A stretch of 64,000 bases of DNA. Origin: Agriotes lineatus. Lineage: Eukaryota > Arthropoda > Insecta > Coleoptera > Elateridae. The DNA lies in assembly GCA_940337035.1 (NCBI GenBank), contig CALNHX010007717.1, positions 1-64,000 on the forward strand, read 5' to 3'. The translations under genes were made by a program, and so were the position numbers. Of this stretch, positions 10,230-21,760 are shown in pieces. The first letter of the stretch is position 1; every line of letters starts with the position of its first letter. Below the pieces are notes generated by a model. The model had not been told where the DNA came from, did not search any database, and was given only the letters and a program-made list of their open reading frames with translations.

Positions 10230-10830
10230 GACAACAATGAGAAATTATTTAAATGCACTTCGACTGCATTCAGAGACAGAAACAGAGGGATTGAAAAAAT
10301 GAGTGAAATGGTTCGATCAAACAGGAGATTGACCATTCGAGAAATAGCTGATGATCACCACATCTCATTTCGTGTGCAACAAATTTTACTAAACTGCAAA
10401 CATTTAATTAAAATAGTGACCATGTGGCTCAAACTTTTTGAAGAGTGTTGGAACAGGTTATGAATCGTGGGTATATGGTTATGATCCTGAAACCAAGTTT
10501 CAAAATTCGCAATGGAAAACGTCAAACTCGGCAATCTAAATCCAACGTAAAGAGGATATTAACAGCTTTTTTAGTTTTGAAGAAATCGTGTAGGCGAAGT
10601 TTGTGCCCAAAGGTAGTATTGTACACTTAAAATTTTATAATGGACTACGTATTAGAGTGTTTGCAAAATGATTTGTTCCGAAAAAGACCAAATAAATGGG
10701 CAAATTATTTTGTATTACACCATGATAATGCCCCTTGTCACACACCACTTCTTATTCAAGAGGTTTTGCTGGATGAAAAAGTAGTGTTGACGTAACCGCC
10801 ATATTCGCCTGATTTGGCACAAAGGAGAGT
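10230..10830 (+). pseudogene. Dead mariner transposase
   Basis: Several mariner signatures appear in different frames. MSEMVRSNRRLTIREIADDH, the N-terminal HTH region, starts at 10300. GYESWVYGYDPETK follows near 10455. The DD34D block LHHDNAPCHT is near 10715 and PPYSPDLAQ near 10797. Mariner transposases are about 345 residues; here multiple stops and frameshifts break the gene and the middle is shortened. Active copies cut and paste at TA sites. I did not find convincing terminal inverted repeats, so element borders are unknown. Confidence 0.85.
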
Positions 10831-10849
10831 ACTTTGACGAGGATTAAGT

Positions 10850-11940
10850 GATATTTGTACTTTAATTAATAACCTCTTATAATTTCACCTATTCACCACA
10901 TTATTTGATCACGCCTAGTACAAAAAAAACAGATAGATAAATATCGTTTAGAAGAACTTCATGCTATGCTAATCAGTACGGTATTAACCATGGTTGCTGC
11001 CAGAAACCTTTAAAATTTTGCACCCATATTTTACTTAGTGTTAGGAAAATCCAGAAATTATTTGTTGCTGTCATTTTAGGTTGAAATTTTCAATAGGTAC
11101 ACACCTGGAAATTAATAGTTTATGGCAAAGGTAAGATTATTTTTGTCTAGCATTCGATTTTGGCGCCCCCTGAAATTTTGCGCCAGAAGCTTCAGCTTCT
11201 GCCATAATAAGCCACTGATGCTAATGATTCTTCAACTCTAATAAATGAATGAATTACTTGTGAATCGTCTTTCTTCTCTGCAATCTTAATGAAAGAGTAA
11301 AACATAATAATCCTGTAATGATAATAAATAATTATTGAAATGTGGATTGAAGCACAGAAGAAAATATAATCGAAATCATAAAAATGGTTGCTTAGTGGTG
11401 TCAGCATAGTTAACTCCGATTGAGCCAATATTATTCTGAAAACCATGTTATCATAAAAAGGTTCACCGTTGGCTAATCTCTCAAAATCGAAACCTAACGT
11501 AGCTACTTGGATACAATTGCCTGCCGACCAGCTGCAGTTGCGGAGACGGCGTGTACAGCTCTTTAAAATATGCAAATCGGGCGCCAACAGTATTTTTAAC
11601 AAATTGGAAAGTGTATCCAAGCATTAGAACGAGAATAAGTAAACTCAAGTAGCACAACAAATCTGAAAGAGAAGCTCAACTCAAATACAGGTCGCAGTAG
11701 CAAATAAGTCATAGTTCAAATATCACAGTATAATGTCAGTATCAATTCATAATACAGAAATTTACATGTATCACAATATTTCCAAAAATCAGCATATCAG
11801 CATCATAAATTATTACAAATAGCAAAATACACAAACGCAATACTCACAGTTTCACATACAATTCCCCAACAATAAACTGCACACATCAAAACCGGTTGAA
11901 TAAGCAGGCGGCTCTAACAGCAGATGCTTCATGCTAGGTT
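10850..11940. other. No supported gene
   Basis: AT-rich sequence. A 142-codon minus-strand frame (11192-11620) starts with MDTLSNLLKILLAPDLHILK, but its second half is low-complexity Tyr/Phe/Ile-rich sequence. I recognise no domain, so I do not call it a gene. Confidence 0.4.
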
Positions 11941-11949
11941 TCGGAGGAA

Positions 11950-12250
11950 ACGCAAAACGCGATCCCAGAACGTTTGTTCTTAAATTCGTACGGCCGGAAG
12001 CTGGTGGCTCAACGCGATCAGCACCACGACGGCAAGGGTAGCAGTAAAACCAGGAGAAAAGCCTCCGTATCGGATCCTTTCCTGCGCTCTACTTTAACGC
12101 CTGCAGCAAGAGGAAAACGGCTCCGGAGGTCCAACAATACGCCGGCGCAGGCTCGAAATCGCCAGAAGCGGTGGCCGTGGAGGCGATAAATGAACAACTG
12201 CAGCACCTGCCTCAGATCGGCTTTTTGGCTCAAAAATGCTTGGCTCTCTA
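11950..12250. other. GC-rich patch of unknown origin
   Basis: This 300-bp patch is clearly richer in G and C than its surroundings. It is open in more than one frame, for example 11974-12189 (+, Arg-rich) and a frame reading EVQQYAGAGSKSPEAVAVEA. It could be a remnant of a retroelement gag region or of an exon, but I recognise no domain. Confidence 0.35.
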
Positions 12251-14785
12251 GCGCTAGCTAACTGGCACTAATTTCTGTAAAGGGAAAAACAAAGGTCCAA
12301 CGATAACATAACAGAACTAAAGCGAGCGTAGGGCGTTTAGAATACTCATCCTGGAAAACTCCGGGTCATGTGTGACGACTCGTGGTCGCATTCAAAATCC
12401 GCAAAATGCATAGGAAATAAACTTCCTTAACGTGAGCTTGGGGGGCATCAGAATTACTTAATCGTGTAGGCTTGCATTTCACCATCAAACGAAACTAACA
12501 GCAGCCTTAATAAAAACCCACCAAAGTTCTTCAAAAATTGCTAAACCACCATGTCGGTTTGACGGAGCTGAGCGGAAAGAAAAAAGCTTGCGCCTAAAGA
12601 TAAATGCCTAATAAGGTCGTCGCAGCAGGCGCGATCACAGATCGCGCGAAATGCGCGGACTAAATACCATCGAATGCTAAATTGAAAGGCGGCGTAATTG
12701 AAACCAACATCAAAAAAGATATTGACAGTAGAAAACATGTAATTCAAAACTCTTCTGAAGCTACTTTCGCAGGATGGATTTTAAAGAGAACATGTCCTAA
12801 AATACAAAAGGTGGCATAGATTGAGTTTGTCAGCATGGAAAATAACAACCATAAGTATTTTAAATGGTTGACGGAAACAGCAATACATTCTAATGAAAAT
12901 GTTTCTAATTCATTAATACTTTTAATGCTTTGAGCTCAAGTGCCCGTTTTCCAGTGAATTAATTTTCATCAACAGCAGTAGATTTTGTGGTCAAATTGGG
13001 AATGCATTTATTTTGTGCTAGTAAAGCCGACGGCGTCCCTTTTCGCTATAGAATCCATAGTTATCAAACACAGAAGTGTGTGAATTGTAGTTTGAAAAAT
13101 ATTATGGGTTGTTTTGGTAAGGATGCTCCTATGATGGGTGATTCTGGTGCCAAAGTAAATGCGCTTCATAACTTATTTCCCGAATCAGTTACTTCTTTGC
13201 ATTGTTCATGTGATGCAAGCCACATGGGGCTGGCTATAGGATTGATCATAAGAAGTTTTAGAAATTATCAGTCACATGCAATTGAAAAAATGTAAAGGGT
13301 TTTACTCAGTATGTCCCTCACAAGTGGACGTTGTGACACTAAACTATTTTAAAAATCAAAGGGAACTAGGGGTAAAAATATCTTCACATTCGTACTAATA
13401 CTGAAACAATAAAGGGAAACACTTGGCAATGCCAAGAGAAAACCTGTTCTTCGTCATTTAGATACCCTGAAAAGTAAAGATCTCAAGAAATATCGTAAGA
13501 TAACTTTTTCGTAATTACCTACAATATTTATTTCGTCTTTTAGACGAGGGAAGTAAAAAAAGACAGATCCCTTTTTTGATGGTCTGTATGCAAAAAATAT
13601 AATTAGCTGCAATTTATTCAAAGAAACTATATACAACAGCAAAATATCAGCAAAACACAAATTATTTTGAAGACATGTGCAATACAAATTCAGAATGATG
13701 CCATTTTGTTTGGATGTTTGAATTTTTGGGGGATAGTGCCCTTGTTTTCATTCCAACGTAGTCACTACGGGGCACAACACTAATAATATTGTGAAGTCTC
13801 TATATGTATATTTAAAGATTTAGTAGCTGTAAAACTCTTAATTTTATACCTTTAGTTGATATCACTACTTTCTCCATGGAACAATTTTACCACCAAATAT
13901 ACTTATTGCTTCTGCAAAATTCAAGACATAGGAGTCACTTCAGATTTATTTTTAAAAAACTGCAAATAAATGCACCAAATTATCTATTATTCATGTTAAA
14001 ATATTCTTTGTACACTGTAAACTTAAAAATAAAATCTTAATCAAACGAATGCCATAGGGAATGGAACGAGTAACTAAAATGAGCCCCATATACTTGAGCA
14101 TTTTTGTTTTAATGTAAACTAAGCAAGATTGATTGTATCATAGGTGCAGACATTTGTCTATATTACACATGAAGCTATTTGCGTTCTAAAAAAACCTGTC
14201 TACCACACCTTATTTTTATAAATTAGAAATTTTGGTAGAGCATATAACTTGCCTTTGGTGTATTTACAGTCGACCCCTGTAACTCTACATTTGTGGTTAG
14301 TGGTATTAAGTTATGCGATTTGTTTATTTACGTTGCCGCCTACCCTACTTATCAATAGTTTTGCTTTTGCTTTCATATTTGTAAATTAATTTGTTATTAA
14401 TAACTAGCTAAAATTTTAATTCCTATAATTAGGGTGATGACTTTCCAGATATATATGTTACAACTAGTTTTGGTGCAAGGTAACAACTGTAAAGTAAAAT
14501 TAAATATAAATTTGATGACAAACCTTTTACAGCAACGTATGCTTTCCAACTACAAAGAACAAAAATTTATTGCAACAGAGTGACATGAAGAAACTGGAAA
14601 TGAAATAAAGCACTAGAAAATGAAATACAAAAATACAAACAAAATTAACTATTATTATTCTGAATAGATAATTTCAACATGCTCTATGTGCAAGATCTTG
14701 GGCATATCAAATTTATCCTATGCTTCTTCTTAAAGTGTCTTATGCTTTTTTATTTACATTTTTACATTATTTTACATACTAAGTT
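12251..14785. other. Long interval without a supported gene
   Basis: Mostly AT-rich. A 102-codon plus-strand frame (12987-13295) reads CASKADGVPFRYRIHSYQTQ and KCVNCSLKNIMGCFG, with a few spaced cysteines. I do not recognise it and it has no partner exons, so it stays an unproven ORF. At 13495-13560 there is a minus-strand piece of the ACTTCCCTCGTCT repeat family also seen at 15345. Otherwise nothing is supported. Confidence 0.4.
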
Positions 14786-14789
14786 ATTA

Positions 14790-15099
14790 TGTTCTACAAT
14801 ATATAGCGCCAGTAGAGGCCTAAACCTCCATTGGTTTGTCTTGGTGCTGCTACTCCATGGAAGGTGGCGCTAGTGGGAAATGTAAATACAGCACGTTGAC
14901 GATTTCCACCCTTGGCTGGGGAGGAAACATCCTGGGGATAGACTCGGCAGCATCGTGGTCGTATCCCATTGCCTTCCACGACTGTTTTCAGGCTCGAAAA
15001 ACGCTAAAGTGCACGTCCCCAGCGAGATTCGAACCTGGCCACCTAGAGGAACGTGGATCAGCATCCCAGCGAGCTAAGCGACTGAGCCACGCTACCCCT
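14790..15099 (-). mobile_element. tRNA-derived SINE
   Basis: Read on the minus strand the element starts GGGGTAGCGTGGCTCAGTCG. This contains a perfect pol III A box (TGGCTCAGTCG, 15079-15089 on the plus strand), followed about 45 bp later by a perfect B box (GGTTCGAATC, around 15025-15035). The head is therefore a tRNA-like promoter. The body of about 220 bp (GAAAACAGTCGTGGAAGGCA and so on) ends near GGCGCTATATATTGT; the exact 3' end and target duplication are not visible. SINEs of this kind are transcribed by pol III and mobilised by a partner LINE. Small frames crossing it in several directions are not genes. Confidence 0.8.
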
Positions 15100-15339
15100 A
15101 TCCTCTTTGCTAGCATAGATAAACTCAGACTCTGAAGCCCACTCAGACTCCAAACGTGGCTTGGCTAAATTAATAATAATGGGTGGTATTTCTTCAACCA
15201 GAAAGTTACTAATTTCTTTCTGCCAGCCAGATTCTATTCAGCGCTCACAGTGTACAATGCTATTCCACTATATCTCTGATGTCTAACTCGATAGAGCTTT
15301 GGTCCACAATCAATTTCTCAACATATTCCCTGTCATTAC

Positions 15340-15620
15340 TTTTTACTTCCCTCGTCTGAAAGACGAACGAAGTATTGTAATTGCGAAAAAATCACTTTCC
15401 GAGATTTCTCCAGATCTTCACGTTTCAGGGTCCCTAGATGACGAAAAACCAGTTTTCTCGATATCGTCTGTCTGTCTGTCTATTGGCGGTGTAACTCAAA
15501 AAGTATTTGTCGGAAGAAGACATTATTTTGCATACATATTATATATCTACCTGGCATGAAACCGAGAAAATTTCCGACAAATATATACAGGGTGAGCACC
15601 TTAAAACAAACTTCTGTTTA
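15340..15620 (+). repeat. Dispersed repeat with GTCTGTCTGTCT tract
   Basis: It begins TTTTACTTCCCTCGTCTG, then GACGAACGAAGTATTGTAAT, a GTCTGTCTGTCTGTC tract, and TCGGAAGAAGACATTATTTT. The 3' part (15478-15620, up to ATACAGGGTGAGCACCTTAA) recurs inverted at 36780-36920. The 5' part has relatives at 13495-13560 (inverted) and 24160-24360. Class unknown, no coding capacity. Confidence 0.65.
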
Positions 15621-16049
15621 ATTTTGATTTAACATAGCATTAGCTGCAAGTAATAATTTTTACTTATCGGTTCTAATCAAGCCAGCACGTAGTTACGTTG
15701 GGATTGCATACGCATCCGCCGACCCTTCAACTTTCACCACCGGTAAAGTTTTTTTTATTTGAAAATGTATTTAATTTATTAGGAACGTGAAGATATTTTT
15801 ACTCCTAACTTAATTTGATTTTTAAAATTATTTATGTCACAATGTCGACGAGGGAAATTCTGGGTAAAGCCTTTTACGGAGTTTTTTATTAATACGTCTG
15901 TTGTAGTGTGTTATGCATTAAGCTCATGCTAGTTCGATGGCGTTATTTTGAAAAGACCGCAATACTATGGCTGGCCAAGATGATATCTGTTTTATTTTTG
16001 ACTGGAACGTCGCGTCACTAAGGGATGGATTTAAATGTTTCTCACAACT

Positions 16050-16480
16050 GTTTCTTTGTGCAGATCTAGTCAAAGCCAACGTTATTCCCTTTTAAATAAT
16101 TGTCTAATTTAACTCCTTTTTCAGATGAGATGGGTGGTTTCTCAAGCTGTACAAATTGGTAGGGCATATTGTCCATCACAACTTATTATTTTCAAAACAT
16201 GACAGTAGCAAAGGATCGAGACCCACTCTTTAAAGAGATTACCATCCACAATTTGATGTTAATCTATATCGTTATTACTTCTCCGTAACAGAAGACTTGC
16301 AGCCGGTCAAAAAACCTAAAGAACATTCTCCTTACGACTTGCGAATTTTATAGCTAGTTGTAAGCACTTAAGTTTTTCATTATGTACCATTTTTATAAAT
16401 CCATGTTTCATCAAGAATGCAATAACTGGAATTTTTTCATTGTAGATATTTTCTTAGAGATGTAACTTTTTTGGTTGTTG
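16050..16480 (-). pseudogene. Dead Tc1-like (IS630-type) DDE transposase fragment
   Basis: On the minus strand two signature blocks are visible: ILDETWIYKNGT (around 16385-16420) and VVMDNMPYQFVQLEKPPISS (around 16135-16195). They correspond to the first and second Asp regions of IS630/Tc1-type transposases common in insects (LDETW and MDNAPYHS). GNLFKEWVSI lies between them. The frame is broken by several stops, and neither the N-terminal DNA-binding part nor terminal repeats were found. A relic only. Confidence 0.7.
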
Positions 16481-16634
16481 ACTAAGAAGTTTACGATTGC
16501 TTTCTAATTTGTACTTAAAACCCATAGATTTTAATATTCTTGTGACAGTATCTTTTGAATCTGTAAACTCTACACTTTCCTTTTCTTCCAAACTGAAATA
16601 AGCTATGTATATTGCAAAATGATACAGAAATATA

Positions 16635-16692
16635 CAGGGTGTTCCATTTAAATAAATAAAAATTATTAAATTTGCAAATTTTGAGCACCTTG
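16635..16692. mobile_element. 58-bp mini-element with CAGGGTG...CACCTTG ends
   Basis: The sequence CAGGGTGTTCCATTTAAAT to TTTTGAGCACCTTG is flanked by TATA on both sides, as expected for a TA-duplicating Tc1-type MITE. A relative of its right half (TTTACAGATTTTGAGCACCCT) lies at 22181-22260, where a LINE tail is inserted. The short length makes this a tentative call. Confidence 0.45.
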
Positions 16693-16827
16693 TATAGGAT
16701 TAATACCAATACTAGCATTTTACACTCGAAACGTAGTTCACGAAAAACATAATTTTTTGGTAACGTTTTGCTTCATTGAATTGTTTTCTGTTGCTTACAG
16801 AAGCCACCTGAAGTTAGGGCATTCTAT

Positions 16828-17035
16828 TAAAAAAAATCTGGTGTGATACACGCACACAACTTCATTTTACGATGATCTTATAATTAGCCAAAGATATGAT
16901 TTTTTATTTTTAAGCATTTGTCAAAAATTTTCAAAAATTACAAATTCTACAAAAATGGTACAAAATAGAGTGTTAGTTCAAGTGAAAAAGAAACTGAAAA
17001 ATCACAAGAGTAAACACCGTACTTCCGGTTATGAA
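16828..17035 (-). repeat. Dispersed repeat, inverted relative of 28300-28690
   Basis: The segment from AAATCTGGTGTGATACAC to ACCGTACTTCCGGTTA is the reverse complement, with divergence, of 28300-28690. Shared blocks include TTGACAAATGCTTAAAAAT and AAAATTTTCAAAAATT with their complements. No coding sequence. Both copies end next to unrelated repeats. Confidence 0.6.
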
Positions 17036-17110
17036 TGACGGCTGTTCTTTACATTTTAGTCATGCTTTATGAGACTTTTTCTAATGGGGTTTCATGAAAG
17101 AATTGGTATA

Positions 17111-17979
17111 CAGGGTGTTAATTAAGTACGTAGACAAACTTTAAGGGGTGATTCCTTGATCAATTCTAAGATAAAAAGTTCATATAAACATGGGACCTAA
17201 ACGGCTTCGTTTTCAAGAAACAGGATGTTGAAATTTAAACAAAAATACTTTTTTTTCAAACATCTGGATAATGCTTAGAGATATTCTAATGAAACCTGAG
17301 TGTAGATTAGTATTTCATAAAGTGGTGTTGTTCGATCAAAATAAATTTAATTTATTTTCACCAGTGGCGTGCACCGGGGCCACCTGATTTACCTTATTTT
17401 ATAAAAATCTGGTACGCCACTGTTTTTTTTGCCAATACAAGTTTTTTAGCTTCATCCATCAAAACTACACAAAAGATGTATCGTTTATTTTTTTGATAGA
17501 ATAAGCCTTTTTCGAGAAAAACGGAAAAATCTGTACCAGCAATTTCGTTCATTAGATGTTAATGGGACCTAAACGGCTTCGTTTTCAAAATAGAGTTTAA
17601 ATAAATTTAAAAAAATATATCTAATAACAAACAATCTTACAACAGTTACAACAGCTACAAAACTTTTGGCTAAAAACAGTGGCGTACCAGATTTTTCTAA
17701 AATAATGTAACTGAGGTGGTCCCGATGCAAGCCACTGGTGGAAGTAAATTAAATGTATTTTAACCTAACAGTGCCACGTTATGAAATACTAACCTACACC
17801 AAGTTTCATTAGAATACCTCTAGGCTTTTACCAGATTTTTGATAAAAAATTTATTTTTGTTTAAACTTCAACATCTTAAAAACAAAGCTTTAGGTCCCAT
17901 GTTTGTATGAACTTTTAATCTAAGAATTGATCAAGAAATCACCCCTTAAAGTTTGTCTACTTACTCAGTTAACACCCTG
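17111..17979. mobile_element. 869-bp foldback MITE, CAGGGTGTTAA ends, TA flanks
   Basis: The ends are CAGGGTGTTAATTAAG and CAGTTAACACCCTG, each next to TA. The inverted arms extend inward about 400 bp, including GGGGTGATTCCTTGATCAAT and ATTGATCAAGAAATCACCCC, then GTGGCGTGC / GCAAGCCAC, and CTGGTACGCCACTGTTTTT / AAAACAGTGGCGTACCAG. The loop holds a third copy of an arm segment (GGGACCTAAACGGCTTCG at 17192 and again at 17567). TA flanks and CAGGGTG ends place it with Tc1/mariner-type MITEs. No transposase. Confidence 0.88.
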
Positions 17980-18344
17980 TATGCCACCGAAGTTGATATA
18001 ATCGACGAATTGCGCCGTCACATCAACACTGCAACAAAGCAGCTACCTACGCCAACAATTTCCAAAAGTATCGGAAAACTGGATTCGTCGACCACAAATG
18101 TGCGTTGGCAGAGTTAGCATTTTGAAAACCTAATGTGAGTGTTTTTGGTATGGTGAATTGTTTAAACAATTGTAGCTTATTTAATAATAAAATTGTAATT
18201 TATAAAATAACGTTTTCTTTATTTAAAAAGATATCTTATTTTTACTGTGTATTCTGTATAATTTAAAAGTACTCTACCTTAGCAGCAAATTATCACGTGT
18301 TGTAAGAAATATGTCTCTACGGAAACGAAAACGCAATTATATTC

Positions 18345-18535
18345 ACTTATAATACCATGAGTAGTCAAAGTTATGTCGACTATTTTTGCGGTGGTGTCAC
18401 GAATGTCCATTGCGCTTTGGTACGATTAGGACGAGTGCGCTAGCACGAGTCCTAATCTGAAGCGCAATGGGCATGAGTAGTGATACCACCGCAAAAATAA
18501 TCTACTTAACTTTGACTAAGAATGGTATTCGAGGG
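18345..18535. repeat. Foldback element around an ACGAGTGCGCTAGCACGAGT core
   Basis: Outer arms ATACCATGAGTAGTCAAAGT and ACTTTGACTAAGAATGGTAT; inner arms TATTTTTGCGGTGGTGTCAC and GTGATACCACCGCAAAAATA; CATTGCGCTTTGG and TGAAGCGCAATG follow. The centre GATTAGGACGAGTGCGCTAG is itself palindromic. It sits directly before the 240-bp repeat at 18544. Confidence 0.75.
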
Positions 18536-18543
18536 ACTATTTA

Positions 18544-18786
18544 ATGAACCAAACTACCTTTTCAAATTAGTTTTCAGTAAATCTAGCAACAAACTACGCA
18601 ATTTCTATAGTAACAGAACACTAATATTGACTTTTTCTAATAAAAATCGCATTTGTTAAAAATAGTCACTTGATACCTTCTAGGAAGACATATCCGCTGA
18701 TATTTTTTTGATTAGTCAACAAAAACGTCAGAATTCTGGATTTTCATTGGTCACTTTTTGACAGATGACAGGTGAATTGAATAGTC
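18544..18786. repeat. 240-bp dispersed repeat, copy 2
   Basis: Same-orientation copy of 1-234, starting ATGAACCAAACTACCTTTTC and ending TTGAATAGTC, where similarity stops abruptly. The AATTGAATAGTC end is shared exactly. No coding potential. The next 500 bp hold no supported gene. Confidence 0.85.
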
Positions 18787-19289
18787 TTTCTAATTTTTCC
18801 TCATTAATACCAGCGCTATTCAATAAGTGGGAATTAATTTACAAGAATTTTAAACTTTTGTTATTTTTATGTTATTAGGTTTTGTTCAAATGTTATTATG
18901 GTCCCGTCTAGCTACCCTTTCAGTCTCCTCCGTACGTTATGAAAAACCCTGTATATTCGCAAACTATTTTTCAAAGTGCAATGAGCGAAGCACATAAATA
19001 AGGCGAGTCTAAAGGTCGGCTTTCGTACAAGTTACATACACAATTATTTGCTTCACGGCTTTGAAAACGACTTATTAAAAAAATACAGTGTAATCCAGGA
19101 GGTCGGAAAAAGTCGAGAAGGTCCCATACCAAAAAAATGGCAATGTGTATTTTGATTTCGACCAATGAAACACAACCTTAGTTTTTGTTAGTATGGTTAT
19201 TACTGCCAAAGGTAAAAGGTACTAAGTACAAAAAAGTGGATGTTTTCAGCATCTAAACACTGCCGAAATTGCGATGCAATAGAACAAAA

Positions 19290-19440
19290 TAGTATGTATA
19301 TTGTTTTATGTATAAGATTAAAAGTGGCACTTTGACGAGCAATTATGTTTGCATTTACAAGGCGAACCGCAGCGTAGCCGAGCAAACGCAAAAATTACAA
19401 GTTAAACAGAGTCACTTTTAATCTAAATAATACATAAGTA
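19290..19440. repeat. Foldback element with CGTAGCC core
   Basis: Arms TTATGTATAAGATTAAAAGT and ACTTTTAATCTAAATAATAC enclose GCAAATAATTG-like segments and the core GCGAACCGCAGCGTAGCCGA. The left end AAAATAGTATGTATATTG matches the AATAGTATATT end of the foldback class. No ORF. Confidence 0.6.
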
Positions 19441-19559
19441 CTTTTTTGCCACAACGTAGAAAAGTACAAAATTTTCTAAATTTGAGATGATTGATTACTT
19501 TTGACGTTTCTCATTTAAAAATCATTATGACAACTACATCCACAGCTGACCAAATGGAA

Positions 19560-19690
19560 GTAATAGTTCTTTACGACATAAGGCCGTTAGTAAGCATCTA
19601 ACAAACGAGGATAAATTTGTGGCCGAGGCTAATGAATTTATCCAAGTTAGTTAGATGCGATAACGGCCGTATGTCGTTGAATATTTTTCA
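19560..19690. repeat. Foldback element with GTGGCCGAGGC core
   Basis: Arms ACGACATAAGGCCGTTA and TAACGGCCGTATGTCGT, then GCATCTAAC / GTTAGATGC and GGATAAATT / AATTTATCC, around GTGGCCGAGGCTAATG. Left end AGTAATAGTTCTTT. Assigned to the same loose class as the other CG-core foldbacks. Confidence 0.6.
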
Positions 19691-19774
19691 AAATACCTGC
19701 AAAAATTGAAATTTCATAGCAATTGAAATGAAAAAGTTAAAGAGTATTAGTAACGGGTCTTATCAGAGTCACCT

Positions 19775-19945
19775 ACGTTTGGCAATACAGAAATATATCG
19801 TTGGTGACACTGTAAGTCTACGTCAAATTCGATGTTAGCAGGTTAGGTTTTGCGTCAGTTTTGACAGACTGTCGCAAAACCTAACCTCGAATTTTACATA
19901 GACTTACATTGTCACCAACTATACATTTCAGTATTGCCAATGTTA
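19775..19945. mobile_element. Foldback MITE, AACCTAACCT-arm family
   Basis: Arms TTTGGCAATACAG and TTCAGTATTGCCAA, then GTTGGTGACACTGTAAGTCT and AGACTTACATTGTCACCAAC, and inner GGTTAGGTTTTGCG / GCAAAACCTAACC. Same family as 59024-59284 and 8205-8352. Confidence 0.75.
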
Positions 19946-20844
19946 AAATGTTACTGTTGTTATTTCTTAATGACCTAGGCTGTTAAATACATAACAGCCG
20001 TGGCTGTTATGAGAAACTTTTCAGCCAAGATGACACTTCTGTTATTGACAGATAACAAATAGGGGATATGAAAAAGTACTTTTCATCCTAGGAACTAAAA
20101 AGTGTTGCATAGCAACATACACTTTTTGTGTCAGTAAGCAAAACGTCCACTTCAATGACAGATTTTGATATTAAAAGTAATGGCTTTTAAGACGGTTGCG
20201 GAAAAAGTAAATTTTCTTATACCACTTACTTTTTAATTTTGAAAACTGTTAAGTTAAAAACCTACAGCACTAATTTTTAAATTAGTCTATTCACAAGGTT
20301 TTTATTGTAATAATTTTATATAGCTGACGAAAATTATCTTTCGCACAATCTGAGTTTAACATAAATTGTATCGTGTGTTCCAAAACAACTCATTTAGGGT
20401 AGGCCTGGGAAAGAAAGATAGAAAATCTAGTCATATCTTAACTTAAGTCTGTAGGTGAATGTCAGATTGCATTTTGTTTATGAAAACATCTGTCATTGTG
20501 ACAGGTAAAAGTTTTCACTGCATTAGGTTTAATTGTATCAATCAAAAAGGAAAATAAGATGGCATGTACACAACCACGAGTGTAATAGTCATAACGGTCA
20601 ATAAAAATTGTTTTTGTTATGTGTTTTGTATATTTTTAGGAAGATATTTCAAAGTCATGATGTAATTTAGTTCACGCTGACTTAGTAGTTCATCTGCATC
20701 AATGGGTATATGTCAAGTTACGGCAAACTTCAATTTGTTCATGGCATGCTGTGAATGAGTTTTCTTTAAAGACACGATATTTAGTGTTCATGCAAAAAAT
20801 TCACAATTCACATTATATGTATTTACAAAATTATTGCTTTATTC

Positions 20845-21560
20845 GATGGGGAAAACATAGTGATCTTTCTTTTCTATATTAATTCCACTGCTATTTTGCT
20901 GCACTTTTTTTAACTTATCTTCTGCCAAGAGTATTTATGTACAATAATTAGTAATTGTTTCGTTGTAATTTCAACCCTGACATTCAATATATGCCATATC
21001 AAATGATCACTACATGATGAGAGAAATTTTGAAGCCAAATACAACCCATAAGTTTCTTTTATAACCTCATAAACATAATACTCATCTGCTTTTTGTGTTT
21101 TTTAATTTTATAGATAACTTATTCAGCAGTTTTAGTTTAGTTTTAAGTGTGGGAAAAAGATGTCACCAATTGCTCCCCTTTGATACAGTGCCTTTATACC
21201 CTTTGATATTATGAAAAGCTCCTTCTATGAGCCATGGACTAGTTTTCATCGAGTTTTCAGTAATTGTTGAATAAGCGCTGGATTCAATACTTGCACGAGC
21301 TCTGGGACTCTTTGAAAAATGATGAGAGATGCTCCTTCAAACTTATCTTCTAAGCAAGGTGTAAGTTTCATAAGAGTCTAGGCCGTTTGCTACATCTACA
21401 GATTGTTTCACTTTGAGCAAAAATTTAAATAAGTAGGTCTTTACATCGCTCACAGATTGTCACGCGACTTTAAAAAAATCAAAGTTAAAAATTAACTCTT
21501 TTAGCTACAGTGACAATTATACATATAGTACAGAAAATGTGAAAATATATATTCATACAA
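20845..21560 (-). pseudogene. Decayed inverted copy of the 61304 host gene
   Basis: On the minus strand the translated pieces match the N-terminal 200 or so residues of the protein encoded from 61304: LFKFLLKVKQSVD, LEDKFEGASLIIFQRVPEL, ALIQQLLKT, IEGAFHNIKG, KETYGLYLA-like and QQNSSGINIEKK, in the same order. Many stops and frameshifts separate them, a short duplicated stretch lies near 21190-21260, and the position of the start codon reads ATA. Similarity continues upstream (21560-21760) into sequence that lies before the start codon of the functional gene. This makes it a genomic-DNA duplicate and not a processed copy. It is dead as a gene. Confidence 0.88.
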
Positions 21561-21760
21561 CTTCAATGGGAGGTATCATACTCAACGACAAGTTTAAATT
21601 ATGCAAGCAAAGTAACACCGTTGGTAAATATTAATTTTTATAGCGCCTGTTATGAATGTTTACACTACAGTTGCTATAAACAATATGTAGCAAAAACTTG
21701 AAGATAAACTGTCCACTAGAAACTCTTAATACATGTTGCACCCTTACTACAACTTTAGCG
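21560..21760 (-). repeat. Upstream part of the duplicated host-gene segment
   Basis: Reverse-complement similarity to 61085-61300. Shared blocks are GCTTGCATAATTTAAAC, GACAGTTTATC / GGCAGTTTATC with TCAAGTTT, ATTGT-TATAGCAA, and TGTATGAATATATATTTTCA (TGTATGAGTATATATTTTCA in the functional copy). This covers the predicted 3' splice site and the sequence 5' of it. Confidence 0.8.

Noticed and set aside
12987..13295. 102-codon frame with spaced cysteines
   Set aside because: No recognisable domain, no neighbouring exons and no conserved copy in the window; kept only as a note in the interval entry.
14794..15135. Four overlapping small frames in the SINE
   Set aside because: The sequence is a pol-III-type SINE with A and B boxes; the frames reflect its GC-rich body.
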